64,000 nt of DNA, taken from the NCBI RefSeq assembly GCF_039724765.1, contig NZ_CP155729.1, positions 1,736,001 through 1,800,000 on the forward strand, written 5' to 3'. Positions within the stretch are counted from its first letter, which is position 1. Each line of letters opens with the position of its first letter. Both the position numbers and the translations under genes were made by a program. The notes under the pieces are model-generated. The model worked only from the letters and a program-made list of their open reading frames with translations. It was not told the DNA's origin and made no database searches. The DNA is from Sagittula stellata E-37 (GTDB lineage: Bacteria > Pseudomonadota > Alphaproteobacteria > Rhodobacterales > Rhodobacteraceae). Shown in pieces: positions 53,765-62,092 of the stretch.

Positions 53765-55435
53765 TCATTGCAGCGGTGAAAAGGTGGTGGCTTCGGCCTG
53801 CACGGTCAGCACGCGGAACACCACGCGCATGTTCTCCCGCCACTCGGCCTCCGTCTTCGGTGGATTGTGGAGCGGACTGGAAATGCCGACGCCGTCCACC
53901 GTGAACTGGTCGCGGTTCATCTTTACGCCCAGGTCGGCCGCGTATTGTGTCAGCGCATCCACCACCGCAATCGCCCGGTCGAGCGAGAGGTTCTGAGTGG
54001 AGGTCCGGATCGCGCGCAGCTCCGCATTGTCCGCGCCGTCCTGTTCACGCCGAAGGAAGTGCAGCGGGTCGGAGTGGCCCTCGACCGTGATGATCGCCCC
54101 GGAATAGGTGGACGCGAGGCGCAGGATCTCTTCGAAGTCGGAGGCATAGAGCTCGATCGGGAAGGTCGTGCTGTCGGGTTCGAAATACACCTCGAAGTCG
54201 ATCTTCGTGTTGGCGTCGAGTTGTCCGGTGCGGCGCAACTTCTGCACCGCTGCTGCGGCGGCCTCCGGGTTGAAGGCGGCGACCTGGCGTTCGTCGAGGT
54301 TGGTCAACCCGTCGGTCAGGGCGGTGTAGTCCCATTCCGCCGTCGCAAGATTGGCGGGTGAATCCAGCCGGTCGGCACCGCGGAGCGCGACATTGACCTC
54401 TCCCAGAAGGACGTCGAAACGACGCGGCTCTGCCGGATCGCCGAAGTGCTTGGCGTTGCCGGACCAGCCGTCCGTGATCGCGTCCTGCCAGAGGAAGACG
54501 CCTTCTTCGCGGGGCAGACCGCCAAGGAACTCATTGGCCATGAGGTCGGCCATCTCCGCCTGCTGCGGGCTGCCGTCCTGTGCCATGAAGGCACGCATCT
54601 CTTCTTCCGCGCGGAAGAAGATGTTGACCATCTGTGCGATGTCGTCGCGATGAGCGTCGAAGTAGTCGGCGCGGACGGCGATGTAGTCGCCGATGACGGA
54701 AGCCGCCTCTTGCGTCGAGATCAGGATTGTGGCGCCCTTGATGGAACCTTCGGCGCCGGTGCCGACCGTTCCGCCAGACGTCAGGAAGCGCGCGTCCGGC
54801 AGGATGACGGCGGCGGCGTCGGCCCGTCCGTCGGCCATGGCGGCAGAGGGCGTGTCGCCGTCACCGGTCAGGTCCGCGACCCAGACGATTTCCACGTCAT
54901 CGAAGGACAGGCCGCCATCCGCAAGGATACGTCCGACGAAATCGACGTGCGGTCCATTGGCCTGGATGGCGATGCGCTTGCCCTTGAGGTCGGCAATACG
55001 GTCGATCCCGTCCGCCGCCACGATGCCGTCCCCGGCCGAGAACGAGTGCTTGAAGAAGACGATCTGTTCGGTCCGCGCGTCGAACTCGGTCACCGGTGTG
55101 GCGGAGGCCAGCATCCCGAGCGTGCCGCGCAGGTAGGGCGTCTCGCAGGCGAGGTAAGCCCTGAGCTGCGCCTCGAAACTGTCCTCGACGGTCAGCGACA
55201 GCGGCAGACCGGCGTCACCCAGCATCCCACCGTCGTTTTCGAGCGACGCGCCGTTGGCATAGGCGACCACGCCATCGGCGCCCCACGCGATCAGTGGCAT
55301 TTCTTCGATCCATCCCGATGGGCAGTCGCGTACCCCGTCGGTCACCGTCTCGGCCAGCCGGTCTCCGGGCGCGGCAAGCGCGGCCTGTCCGCAAAGCACG
55401 AGGGCGGTGAGGAGGGCAGAGGAAAATGTGTTCAT
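53765..55435 (-). CDS. Solute-binding domain fused to an OmpA-like domain
   Basis: A 556-residue exported protein (signal MNTFSSALLTALVLCGQAALA). Residues about 40-380 resemble a type II periplasmic solute-binding protein (IADLKGKRIAIQANGPHVDFVGRILADGG). Residues about 430-550 form an OmpA-like peptidoglycan-binding domain (IDFEVYFEPDSTTFPIELYASDFEEILRLASTYSG...ITVEGHSDP...RAIAVVDAL). This fusion ties a ligand sensor to the cell wall. The start at 55435 follows GGAGG ten bases upstream; a start at 55456 would put that site inside the gene. No transporter partners are adjacent. Confidence 0.8.
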   Translation of the reverse strand: MNTFSSALLTALVLCGQAALAAPGDRLAETVTDGVRDCPSGWIEEMPLIAWGADGVVAYANGASLENDGGMLGDAGLPLSLTVEDSFEAQLRAYLACETPYLRGTLGMLASATPVTEFDARTEQIVFFKHSFSAGDGIVAADGIDRIADLKGKRIAIQANGPHVDFVGRILADGGLSFDDVEIVWVADLTGDGDTPSAAMADGRADAAAVILPDARFLTSGGTVGTGAEGSIKGATILISTQEAASVIGDYIAVRADYFDAHRDDIAQMVNIFFRAEEEMRAFMAQDGSPQQAEMADLMANEFLGGLPREEGVFLWQDAITDGWSGNAKHFGDPAEPRRFDVLLGEVNVALRGADRLDSPANLATAEWDYTALTDGLTNLDERQVAAFNPEAAAAAVQKLRRTGQLDANTKIDFEVYFEPDSTTFPIELYASDFEEILRLASTYSGAIITVEGHSDPLHFLRREQDGADNAELRAIRTSTQNLSLDRAIAVVDALTQYAADLGVKMNRDQFTVDGVGISSPLHNPPKTEAEWRENMRVVFRVLTVQAEATTFSPLQ

Positions 55436-55452
55436 GAAAGAAAACCTCCGGT

Positions 55453-56133
55453 TCAATGTGGGGTGTTTGCTTCGTCCGCTGGCATCATGTGGCGCGCCGG
55501 GGTCAGCAGGCGTTCCGCGACATCCGAGGCGACCTCGACGTTTTCGAGAAGGCCGCGGGCCGCAAGAAGATCGGTCTGGTCGAAGGCGGCGTTCATCGCG
55601 TTGACGGCGGCGCGCAGCTTCTCGCGCGAGACGTCCTCCGTTGACGTGTGCTTGCGACGGCGGAGCGCGGCATGGGCGGCGGCGGCTTCCTCGATCAGTT
55701 CGGAGCGCAGGAGCACCGCCGAGAGGTCGCGCTGGCGGTCAGGGCTGTAGAAGATCTCGCGCGCGGCGGCGTCGAGCCGGTCGGCGAGACGATCGACCTC
55801 GCCCGCGATGTCCTCGCGCATGACGGCGGCAGAGGCGCGCATTTTGGCCGCCCGCAGGTGGGCCTTCGTGATCATGTCGAGTGCGCGCTCTGCGGCCATG
55901 TCGGACAGGCCATGCCGCGCCCGGAACGCCATGCGCAGGCGTTCGGCTTCGGACCATAGCCAACTGGCAGGCATCCACGCCGCGATGGCCAGCGTCGCTA
56001 ACGCGGCAAGCCCTGCTGCTGCGGCGGCGGAGAAACCGGGAAAGGGCAGGGGCATCCTGACGAACCAGGCGAACCCCGCTGCCACAAGTGCGCCAAGCAT
56101 GGCCGCAAGCCGGAGGGAACGCCCGGGTGTCAT
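55453..56133 (-). CDS. Two-helix membrane protein, weakly XpaC-like
   Basis: A 226-residue protein. Two membrane segments (about residues 8-24 and 32-57) precede a long, charged helical cytoplasmic region (RHGLSDMAAERALDMITKAHLRAAKM...LAAVLLRSE-like). The layout is like XpaC proteins, which often occur with TelA toxic-anion proteins, but the match is weak and no TelA gene is here. It overlaps the OmpA-like gene by ATGA, so it is translationally coupled. Confidence 0.6.
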   Translation of the reverse strand: MTPGRSLRLAAMLGALVAAGFAWFVRMPLPFPGFSAAAAAGLAALATLAIAAWMPASWLWSEAERLRMAFRARHGLSDMAAERALDMITKAHLRAAKMRASAAVMREDIAGEVDRLADRLDAAAREIFYSPDRQRDLSAVLLRSELIEEAAAAHAALRRRKHTSTEDVSREKLRAAVNAMNAAFDQTDLLAARGLLENVEVASDVAERLLTPARHMMPADEANTPH

Positions 56134-56597
56134 CTACGCACCTGCACGGTCACGTCGACCCGCGCCATTCGGGACTGGTGCGCCCGGTCGCTTTCGCCGT
56201 CGTCCTGTGGCAGGGGCGCGGACCCGCCGATCCCGGTTACCGTCAGCCGGTCGTCCGGCAGACCCATGGCCCGGGCTATCTGCGCGGCCACCTGGGCGCG
56301 TTTTTCGCTCAGTTCGAGGTTGGCGTCGGCATCGCCTGTCGTGCCGGTGTGCCCCACGATGACGACATGCTTTCGGTCATCGGGCAGAGCAGAGGCCAGG
56401 ACACCGCGCAGCCGTTCCTCTTCTCCGTTTGCCAGCGACGTGCCGCGCGAGAAGCGGAAGCTCTCGGTCCTTGCGATGGTGGTCTGCCCGATGATGGCGA
56501 GCGCGACCGCGCCTCCGGCGACCACTGCGGACAACGCTGCGGCAATGAATGCACGTCGCGGCAGGGCGGGGTCTGCCTCAACAGCTTTGCTTGTCAT
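56130..56597 (-). CDS. Membrane-anchored OmpA-like protein
   Basis: A 155-residue protein with one N-terminal membrane helix (AFIAAALSAVVAGGAVALAII) and an OmpA-like domain (HVVIVGHTGTTGDADANLELSEKRAQVAAQIARAMGLPDDRLTVTGIGGSAPLP). It should contact peptidoglycan from the inner membrane. First gene of the five-gene operon; about 625 bp separate it from the next gene upstream, the divergently reading guanidine operon. Confidence 0.8.
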   Translation of the reverse strand: MTSKAVEADPALPRRAFIAAALSAVVAGGAVALAIIGQTTIARTESFRFSRGTSLANGEEERLRGVLASALPDDRKHVVIVGHTGTTGDADANLELSEKRAQVAAQIARAMGLPDDRLTVTGIGGSAPLPQDDGESDRAHQSRMARVDVTVQVRR

Positions 56598-57023
56598 CTT
56601 GGGTCACCACAAAATGCGTAAATGGAATTGTGGTCAGTCTGGCACATGTCCGGGCGCAGCGGAACCGGCGAAGGGGACCGGGGCTATGGAAAGTCCTGAA
56701 TTCCTGACGGGTTCCGGTCGTGCACCGGCTTTGGCCTCCTGTCCGTTGCCCACGCAACAGGCAGTGTGGCGCGGCCCACACGCCCGAGTCGCAGTGGGCC
56801 TGTGGGGCATTTTCCGCAACCATACATGCCTGTTTCGGCGAATGGGTCGTGATCGGCACGTCGGAGTCGCGCGCCCCTCCCGTATCATCGGACGGTGATT
56901 GCTCAAGGTTTGGGCGAGCGTGGGAAAAACTCGCCGCTTTATTGTGCCGTGGGCGCAAATGCCCCTGTCCGGTCGTCGGATCTGTTGCCGCAGCGCCGGT
57001 GACTGTCGCTTGATGAGGGGGCA
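56598..57023. other. Divergent gap between the envelope operon and the guanidine operon
   Basis: About 425 bp without a convincing gene. It should contain the promoter of the minus-strand envelope operon and that of the plus-strand guanidine operon. The stretch GCGTGGGAAAAACTCGCC and TTTATTGTG near 56917-56945 is relatively AT-rich. No strong consensus promoter could be fixed by eye. Confidence 0.4.
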
Positions 57024-57128
57024 GGGCGTTTAGGGTTCCACCGCCATACGGCGGGTTCGGTCCGAGAAATGCCACCCGGCGGGCAAACTCCCGCAGGGCA
57101 CACGGCGGGGCAAAATCCCGGGAGACTT
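57024..57128 (+). promoter_or_regulatory. Guanidine-I (ykkC) riboswitch
   Basis: This leader carries the conserved ykkC subtype 1 landmarks in order: TAGGGTTCC (57031-57039), a P1b-type stem CCGCC-ATAC-GGCGG (57041-57054), GGTCCGAGA (57059-57067), a second arm with GCGGG/CCCGC (57079-57083 with 57090-57094), then ACACGGCGGGGCAAAATCCC (57100-57119) and GGGAGA. The ACACGG...AAAA...CCCGGGAGA segment is diagnostic. The riboswitch binds guanidine and normally turns on downstream genes. About 95 nt separate it from the first ATG, and no clear T-run terminator is visible, so control may be translational or by a structure I could not resolve. Confidence 0.92.
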
Positions 57129-57222
57129 CACTGCGTCGGTTTCGTCCGCGCCTGATCTCTTTGTTCCGCCAGCGGGGTGAAACGCACGTTGAAAACGGCG
57201 GGACGCACAACGGGGAAGACTT

Positions 57223-58287
57223 ATGACCAAAGCCATTCTGACCGCTGCCGCGCTCTCTGCTGCCCTGCTGTCGAGCACGGCCTTGCCACTGGCGGCCGAG
57301 GAGAAGACGGAGTTCAAGCTCGCCTGGTCGATCTATGTCGGATGGATGCCGTGGGGCTATCTGGAAACCTCCGGCATCATGGACAAGTGGGCGGAGAAAT
57401 ACGGCATCGACGTCGAGATCGTGCAGATCAACGATTATGTGGAATCGATCAACCAGTACACGGCAGGACAGTTCGACGGGGTATCCGCGACCAACATGGA
57501 CACGCTGTCCATCCCGGCGGGCGGCGGCGTGGACACCACCGCGCTGATCGTGGGCGACTATTCCAACGGCAACGACGCGGTGATCCTGAAGGGCGAGGGC
57601 ACGCTTGCCGATCTGAAGGGCAAGCCGATCAACCTCGTGGAGCTGTCGGTGTCGCACTATCTGCTGGCGCGCGGGCTCGACACCGTGGGCCTGTCCGAGC
57701 GTGACCTCGACGGGGTCATCAACACGTCGGACGCGGACATGATCGCAGCTTATTCGACGTCTGACGTGGAGGCCGTGGTGACATGGAACCCGCTGGTGTC
57801 GGAAATCCTTGCCACGGGCGACAAGGCGAATTCGGTCTTCGACAGCTCCATGATCCCGGGCGAGATCCTCGACCTGATGGTGGTCAATACCGAGACGCTG
57901 GCCGACAATCCGGCCTTCGGCAAAGCGGTGGCGGGCGCATGGTACGAAGTCATGAGCCTGATGGCGGCGGGTGACGAAGAGGTGTTGACCGAACTGGCCG
58001 AAGCGTCGGGCACCGACCTTGAGGGCTACAAGGCGCAACTGGCCGCGACCGAGATGTTCTACGATCCGGCCGAAGCCGTGGCGCAGGCGTCGTCACCCGA
58101 GTTGCCCGGCACGATGACGGAAGTTGCGGAATTCCTGTTCGATAAGGGCATTCTGGGCGAAGGCGCGCCCTCTGCCGATTTCGTCGGTGTGGCCTATCCG
58201 GACGGGTCGGTGACCGGGGACGAGAACAACGTGAAGTTCCGTTTCGACACGACCTACATGCAGATGGCCGCGGACGGCGAACTGTAA
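57223..58287 (+). CDS. ABC solute-binding protein, guanidine-type
   Basis: A 354-residue periplasmic binding protein with a signal peptide (AILTAAALSAALLSSTALPLAAEE) of the NMT1/SsuA-like type II fold (FKLAWSIYVGWMPWGYLETSGIMDKWAEKYGIDVEIVQIND). The sequence resembles the binding protein found beside urea/guanidine carboxylase genes. Sitting directly behind a guanidine-I riboswitch and ahead of a guanidine hydrolase, its ligand is most likely guanidine. The start ATG follows GGGGAAGA. Confidence 0.85.
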   Translation: MTKAILTAAALSAALLSSTALPLAAEEKTEFKLAWSIYVGWMPWGYLETSGIMDKWAEKYGIDVEIVQINDYVESINQYTAGQFDGVSATNMDTLSIPAGGGVDTTALIVGDYSNGNDAVILKGEGTLADLKGKPINLVELSVSHYLLARGLDTVGLSERDLDGVINTSDADMIAAYSTSDVEAVVTWNPLVSEILATGDKANSVFDSSMIPGEILDLMVVNTETLADNPAFGKAVAGAWYEVMSLMAAGDEEVLTELAEASGTDLEGYKAQLAATEMFYDPAEAVAQASSPELPGTMTEVAEFLFDKGILGEGAPSADFVGVAYPDGSVTGDENNVKFRFDTTYMQMAADGEL

Positions 58288-58294
58288 GGACATG

Positions 58295-58318
58295 GGCCCC
58301 GGGCATCGCGCCGGGGCC
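58295..58318 (+). repeat. Intercistronic hairpin between binding protein and permease
   Basis: GGCCCCGG (58295-58302) and CCGGGGCC (58311-58318) form a perfect 8-bp stem in the 39-bp gap after the binding-protein gene. Such hairpins often stabilise the upstream mRNA so the binding protein is made in excess. Confidence 0.6.
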
Positions 58319-58326
58319 TGACAGCC

Positions 58327-59139
58327 ATGAGGCTCATCAACCGCATCCCCTCACGCCCGACGGCCTTTGCGCTGGCAGCGTTGCCCTTCGTGCTGGTCGT
58401 CATAGCCTATGCCGTCGCATCGGACATCCGCCTGACGGCCAACCCGGCGGACAAACTGCTGCCCGCGCCCTCGACCATCGGGGACACGGCGGTACGGCTG
58501 TTTACCCAAGGCGACAGGCGAACCGGCGAAATCCTGTTGTGGAAGGACACCTGGGCGTCGCTGATCCGGCTCTTGGGCGGGGTGGCCATCGCGGCGACCC
58601 TGTCGCTGGTGATCGGCATGGGGATCGGTCTTTTGCCCTACGTCCGGCGGACGTTCTCCGGCTTCGTGGCGGTGATCTCCATGGTCCCGCCGCTCGCACT
58701 GCTGCCGATCCTCTTCATCGTCTTCGGGCTGGGGGAGACCTCGAAGGTGGTTCTGATCGTCATCGGCATAACGCCCTTCATGACACGGGACCTGTCGCAG
58801 AAGGTTCTGGACATCCCGCACGAACAGATCGTCAAGGCGCAGACGCTGGGGGCCTCGACCTTCGTGATCGCGCTGCGCGTGGCGCTGCCCCAGGTGTTGC
58901 CGCGCCTCATCGCCAATGTGCGGTTGTCGCTCGGCTCCGCCTGGCTGTTCCTGATCGCAGCCGAGGCGGTGGCCTCTGACGTCGGGCTCGGCTACCGGAT
59001 CTTCCTCGTGCGTCGGTACCTCGCGATGGACGTGATCCTGACCTACGTGGCGTGGATCACCCTGCTGGCTTTCCTTATCGATTGGGGATTGCGGACGCTG
59101 TCGCGCAAGGCGTTCCCGTGGCTGGAGGCAGGGCTGTGA
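58327..59139 (+). CDS. ABC permease of the guanidine-type importer
   Basis: A 270-residue inner-membrane permease with about six helices. The EAA-like loop EQIVKAQTLGASTFVIALRVALPQVLPRLIANVRLSLG matches SsuC/TauC-type permeases. Its stop overlaps the ATPase GTG start by four bases (GTGA). Substrate inferred from operon position. Confidence 0.87.
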   Translation: MRLINRIPSRPTAFALAALPFVLVVIAYAVASDIRLTANPADKLLPAPSTIGDTAVRLFTQGDRRTGEILLWKDTWASLIRLLGGVAIAATLSLVIGMGIGLLPYVRRTFSGFVAVISMVPPLALLPILFIVFGLGETSKVVLIVIGITPFMTRDLSQKVLDIPHEQIVKAQTLGASTFVIALRVALPQVLPRLIANVRLSLGSAWLFLIAAEAVASDVGLGYRIFLVRRYLAMDVILTYVAWITLLAFLIDWGLRTLSRKAFPWLEAGL

Positions 59140-59996
59140 GTTTCGTCGTCGCAAAAAATGTCTGGAAGCAATATGGCGACCGCCCGATCCTCGAACGGGT
59201 CAACGTGGAGGTCGAGAAGGGCGCCTTCATCTCGATCATCGGGGCATCCGGCTGTGGCAAATCCACCTTTCTGCGGATGCTGCTGGCGGACGAACAGCCC
59301 ACCAAGGGCGAGATCAGCATCGAGGGCGGTGCACCCGCACAGGAACCGCGGCGCGAACGGGGCGTCGTCTTCCAGCGCTACTCGGTCTTTCCGCACCTGA
59401 CCGTGCGCGACAACGTGGTCGCCGCCGAGAGCTTCGGCACCCCGTTCGGGCGGTTCTTCGGCAAAAGGCTGAAGGACACGCGTGCGCGGGCGCAGGTCAC
59501 GCTCGACCGGATCGGGCTGGGCCATGTAGCGCTGCACTATCCCGCGACGCTGTCCGGGGGCATGCAGCAGCGGCTTGCCATCGGGCAGGCGCTGGTCGCG
59601 GAACCGCGCATCCTGTTGCTGGACGAACCCTTCGGCGCGCTCGACCCGGGCACGCGGCTGTCGATGCACGACTTCCTGACCGAATTGCGCGAGCGGACGA
59701 ACATGACCGTCTTCATGGTCACGCACGACATAGAAGAGGCGTTCAAGCTGGGCGACCGCGTCCTGATTTTCGACAAGGTTCGCCGCGATCCCGAACGTCC
59801 TCATCGCTTTGGCGCGACCATCACCCACGACCTCGAGTCCTCGAACGGGCACGAGCCGCACCAGGACCTGCTGGACGGCATCCCGTGGCTATCAGGGATG
59901 ACACAGCTTCCCGACGAGGACGACGAACCCACCGTGCAGGCCGCCGGGCCCCTTGCACGGGACGACGCCAAGGCCCGGAACAAGTCACCCCTTTGA
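59136..59996 (+). CDS. ABC ATPase of the guanidine-type importer
   Basis: A 286-residue ATPase starting at GTG 59136. Walker A IIGASGCGKSTFLRM, signature LSGGMQQRLAIGQALV, Walker B ILLLDEPFGALDPGTR and H-loop MVTHDIEEAF are intact. A C-terminal extension is rich in acidic residues (QLPDEDDEPTVQAAG). The gene ends 24 bp before gdmH. Confidence 0.88.
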   Translation: MSFVVAKNVWKQYGDRPILERVNVEVEKGAFISIIGASGCGKSTFLRMLLADEQPTKGEISIEGGAPAQEPRRERGVVFQRYSVFPHLTVRDNVVAAESFGTPFGRFFGKRLKDTRARAQVTLDRIGLGHVALHYPATLSGGMQQRLAIGQALVAEPRILLLDEPFGALDPGTRLSMHDFLTELRERTNMTVFMVTHDIEEAFKLGDRVLIFDKVRRDPERPHRFGATITHDLESSNGHEPHQDLLDGIPWLSGMTQLPDEDDEPTVQAAGPLARDDAKARNKSPL

Positions 59997-60020
59997 CAGG
60001 GGTAAGAGACGGAGACAGAG

Positions 60021-61289
60021 ATGTTTTCTGAGCTTCACCACGCCGAGGCCTGCGGCCGCGATCCCCGTGCAATGTCCGAGCGTCACACCGGGCGCGAGAA
60101 AAGGCACCACCACCCGGACCTGACAAAGCTGGCCGGATGGAAGGCCATGCAGAAGGAGGGCGAGCTGCCTGAGGGCCGCTGGGACGAGGAACGCCGCTGG
60201 GCATTGCGCATGGGTCTGACTGGCGCCGACAGCATCGACGACAAGTCGATCCCGACCTTCGCGCGGGGCGAGTTGCCGCATTACGCCGGTATCAACACCT
60301 TCCTGAAGGCGCCCTACGCCGAGGACGTGCTTGAGGTCGCGCACTACGACGCCACCGTTCTGGGCATTCCCTTCGACGGCGGCACCACCTATCGGCCCGG
60401 CACACGGTTCGGGCCGCAGGGGGTGCGGAAGATCTCGGCGCTCTATACGCCCTACAACTACGAGATCGGAGTCGACCTGCGCGAGCAGATGACGCTGTGC
60501 GATGCGGGCGACGTTTTCACTATTCCGGCGAACATCGAGAAGAGCTTCGACCAGATTTCCCGCGCCGTGTCCCACGTGTTCTCTTCCGGCTCCCTCCCGA
60601 TCATGATCGGCGGCGACCACTCCATCGGGTTTCCCTGCGTGCGGGGCATCGCGGAATGTACGTCGAAGAAGATCGGCATTGTGCACTTCGACCGCCATGC
60701 CGACATCCAGGAAAAGGACCTGGACGAGCGGATGCACACGACGCCGTGGTTCCATTCCACCAACCTGCCCAATGTGCCGGCCAAGAACCTCGTTCAGATC
60801 GGCATCGGCGGCTGGCAGGTCCCGCGCGAGGCGGTGAAGGTCGCGCGCGAGCGTGAAACCAACATCATCACCATGAGCGACATGGAAAAGATGGGCGTCG
60901 ACAAGACCATCGAAATGGCGTTGGAGATGGCCTGGGACGGGGTCGACATGGTCTACATGTCCTTCGATATCGACTCGATCGACTGCGGGTTCGTGCCGGG
61001 CACAGGCTGGCCGGAGCCGGGCGGTTTCCTGCCTCGGGAAGCATTGGCACTGGCGTCGGGCATTGCCGCGGAAGGTATTTGCGGCATGGAGCTGGTCGAG
61101 GTTTCGCCGCCCTATGACACCTCGGACATCACGGCCCTGATGGGCACGCGGGTGATCGTGGATGTGCTGGGGGGACTCGTTGCCAACGGCAAGCTCGGCG
61201 CACACAAGACGCACATCGACAAGCCGGTGGCAATTCCGCACGGCGCGTTCGAGGGCAAGCGCTGGTCCAACAGAAAACCGCATTTCTGA
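60021..61289 (+). CDS. gdmH: Guanidine hydrolase, Ni-type ureohydrolase (GdmH-like)
   Basis: A 422-residue ureohydrolase-fold enzyme. The six metal ligands are in place: H200 (GGDHSIG), D224, H226, D228 (HFDRHADIQEKDLDERMHTT) and D316, D318 (SFDIDSIDCGF), then PGTGWPEPGGFLPREA. The FDRHAD form and WPEPGGF, together with the N-terminal extension, fit guanidine hydrolases of the GdmH (Sll1077) group rather than agmatinase or arginase. These split guanidine into urea and ammonium and need nickel. The riboswitch, the ABC importer and the His-rich proteins downstream all support this. Guanidine hydrolysis is inferred from these patterns; no assay is implied. Confidence 0.85.
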   Translation: MFSELHHAEACGRDPRAMSERHTGREKRHHHPDLTKLAGWKAMQKEGELPEGRWDEERRWALRMGLTGADSIDDKSIPTFARGELPHYAGINTFLKAPYAEDVLEVAHYDATVLGIPFDGGTTYRPGTRFGPQGVRKISALYTPYNYEIGVDLREQMTLCDAGDVFTIPANIEKSFDQISRAVSHVFSSGSLPIMIGGDHSIGFPCVRGIAECTSKKIGIVHFDRHADIQEKDLDERMHTTPWFHSTNLPNVPAKNLVQIGIGGWQVPREAVKVARERETNIITMSDMEKMGVDKTIEMALEMAWDGVDMVYMSFDIDSIDCGFVPGTGWPEPGGFLPREALALASGIAAEGICGMELVEVSPPYDTSDITALMGTRVIVDVLGGLVANGKLGAHKTHIDKPVAIPHGAFEGKRWSNRKPHF

Positions 61290-61297
61290 GGTTCGCG

Positions 61298-61774
61298 ATG
61301 CCACACGATCACGGCCCGCATGGCCACCACCATCATCATCACTACGAACACCACGACCACGGCCATACACATGGGCCGGGCCACAACCATCCGCATCCCG
61401 ACCACCTGCATTCCCACATGCACGACCACGACGAGGCCGCCGATCTTCAGGTGCTTGCCGTGCAATTCATCGAGGGCTTCATGCAGGCCAAGGACAAGAC
61501 CAGCTACCTGAAGCTGGCCGGCGTGCCCTTCGAACGGCCAGGGGCAGGCGGCGCCAAAGCGCTGAAGCTGGTGGACGTGGAGCTTAAGACCGATTGGCAG
61601 GTGGGCACCGCCTCGCCGTCCTTCGGCTCGCGGGAACTGAGTTATCTGCCGTTTCCGGGCCAGATGGTCCGTGAGCGCACCAACATGTCCCTAGTCTACG
61701 TGTCGATGGACGAAAAGTCCGTCACCGATATCAGGGATTTTCTTTTGCAACGGAAACGGGAGATCGAAACATGA
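61298..61774 (+). CDS. Histidine-rich protein, candidate nickel chaperone
   Basis: A 158-residue protein. The first 44 residues contain 22 histidines with Asp and Pro between them (HDHGPHGHHHHHHYEHHDHG and HPHPDHLHSHMHDHDE), a strong metal-binding tail like those of HypB, UreE or SlyD. Residues 48-158 form a mixed helix/strand domain (LQVLAVQFIEGFMQAKDKTSYLKLAGVPFERPG...LSYLPFPGQMVRERTNMSLVYVSMD) that I do not recognise. It is nine bases after gdmH. A role in storing or delivering nickel to the hydrolase is the natural inference. It overlaps the next small gene by ATGA. Confidence 0.82.
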   Translation: MPHDHGPHGHHHHHHYEHHDHGHTHGPGHNHPHPDHLHSHMHDHDEAADLQVLAVQFIEGFMQAKDKTSYLKLAGVPFERPGAGGAKALKLVDVELKTDWQVGTASPSFGSRELSYLPFPGQMVRERTNMSLVYVSMDEKSVTDIRDFLLQRKREIET

Positions 61775-61938
61775 AACACCTTGGCTTCGGGCTTCTGGCC
61801 GTTTGTGCCTCGCCGGTACTGGCCCACGACGGCGTCCACCTTCATCCGCACGACAGCGCACTGACGCCTTGGCTTATGGGGATTGGAGCGGTTTCCATCC
61901 TCGCCGGGATGCTGATCGCCGCGCGCCGCAGGGCCTGA
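61771..61938 (+). CDS. Small His-rich exported membrane protein (55 aa)
   Basis: A short gene of 55 residues. It opens with a signal-like segment (MKHLGFGLLAVCASPVLA), then HDGVHLHPHDSALTP, a potential metal site with four His and two Asp, then a membrane helix (WLMGIGAVSILAGMLIAA) and an RRRA tail. It starts inside the stop of the His-rich gene (ATGA overlap at 61771-61774), so translational coupling supports reality. It is short enough to be missed by automated calling. A role in metal handling for gdmH is an inference. Confidence 0.75.
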   Translation: MKHLGFGLLAVCASPVLAHDGVHLHPHDSALTPWLMGIGAVSILAGMLIAARRRA

Positions 61939-61958
61939 CGCAAGCATCTCAAACTATG

Positions 61959-61993
61959 ACGGCCGGCGCGTCTTGCGCCGGCCGTTTCGTTTT
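61959..61993 (+). terminator. Terminator of the guanidine operon
   Basis: ACGGCCGGCGC-GTCTT-GCGCCGGCCGT (61959-61985) is a perfect 11-bp stem followed by TTCGTTTT. It closes the operon 20 bp after the 55-codon gene. Confidence 0.9.
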
Positions 61994-62092
61994 CCCGGGG
62001 TTCGACCGGGACACGACCAGCCGGGAAAAAACGTGCCGTGTTCTGCGCGAAAGGGCGCGACGTTCAACGCTTTTCCGCGCCGGGTGCGCCCG

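Noticed and set aside
57030..57317. 95-codon minus-strand frame across the guanidine riboswitch
   Set aside because: It is a by-product of the structured leader and the start of the binding-protein gene.
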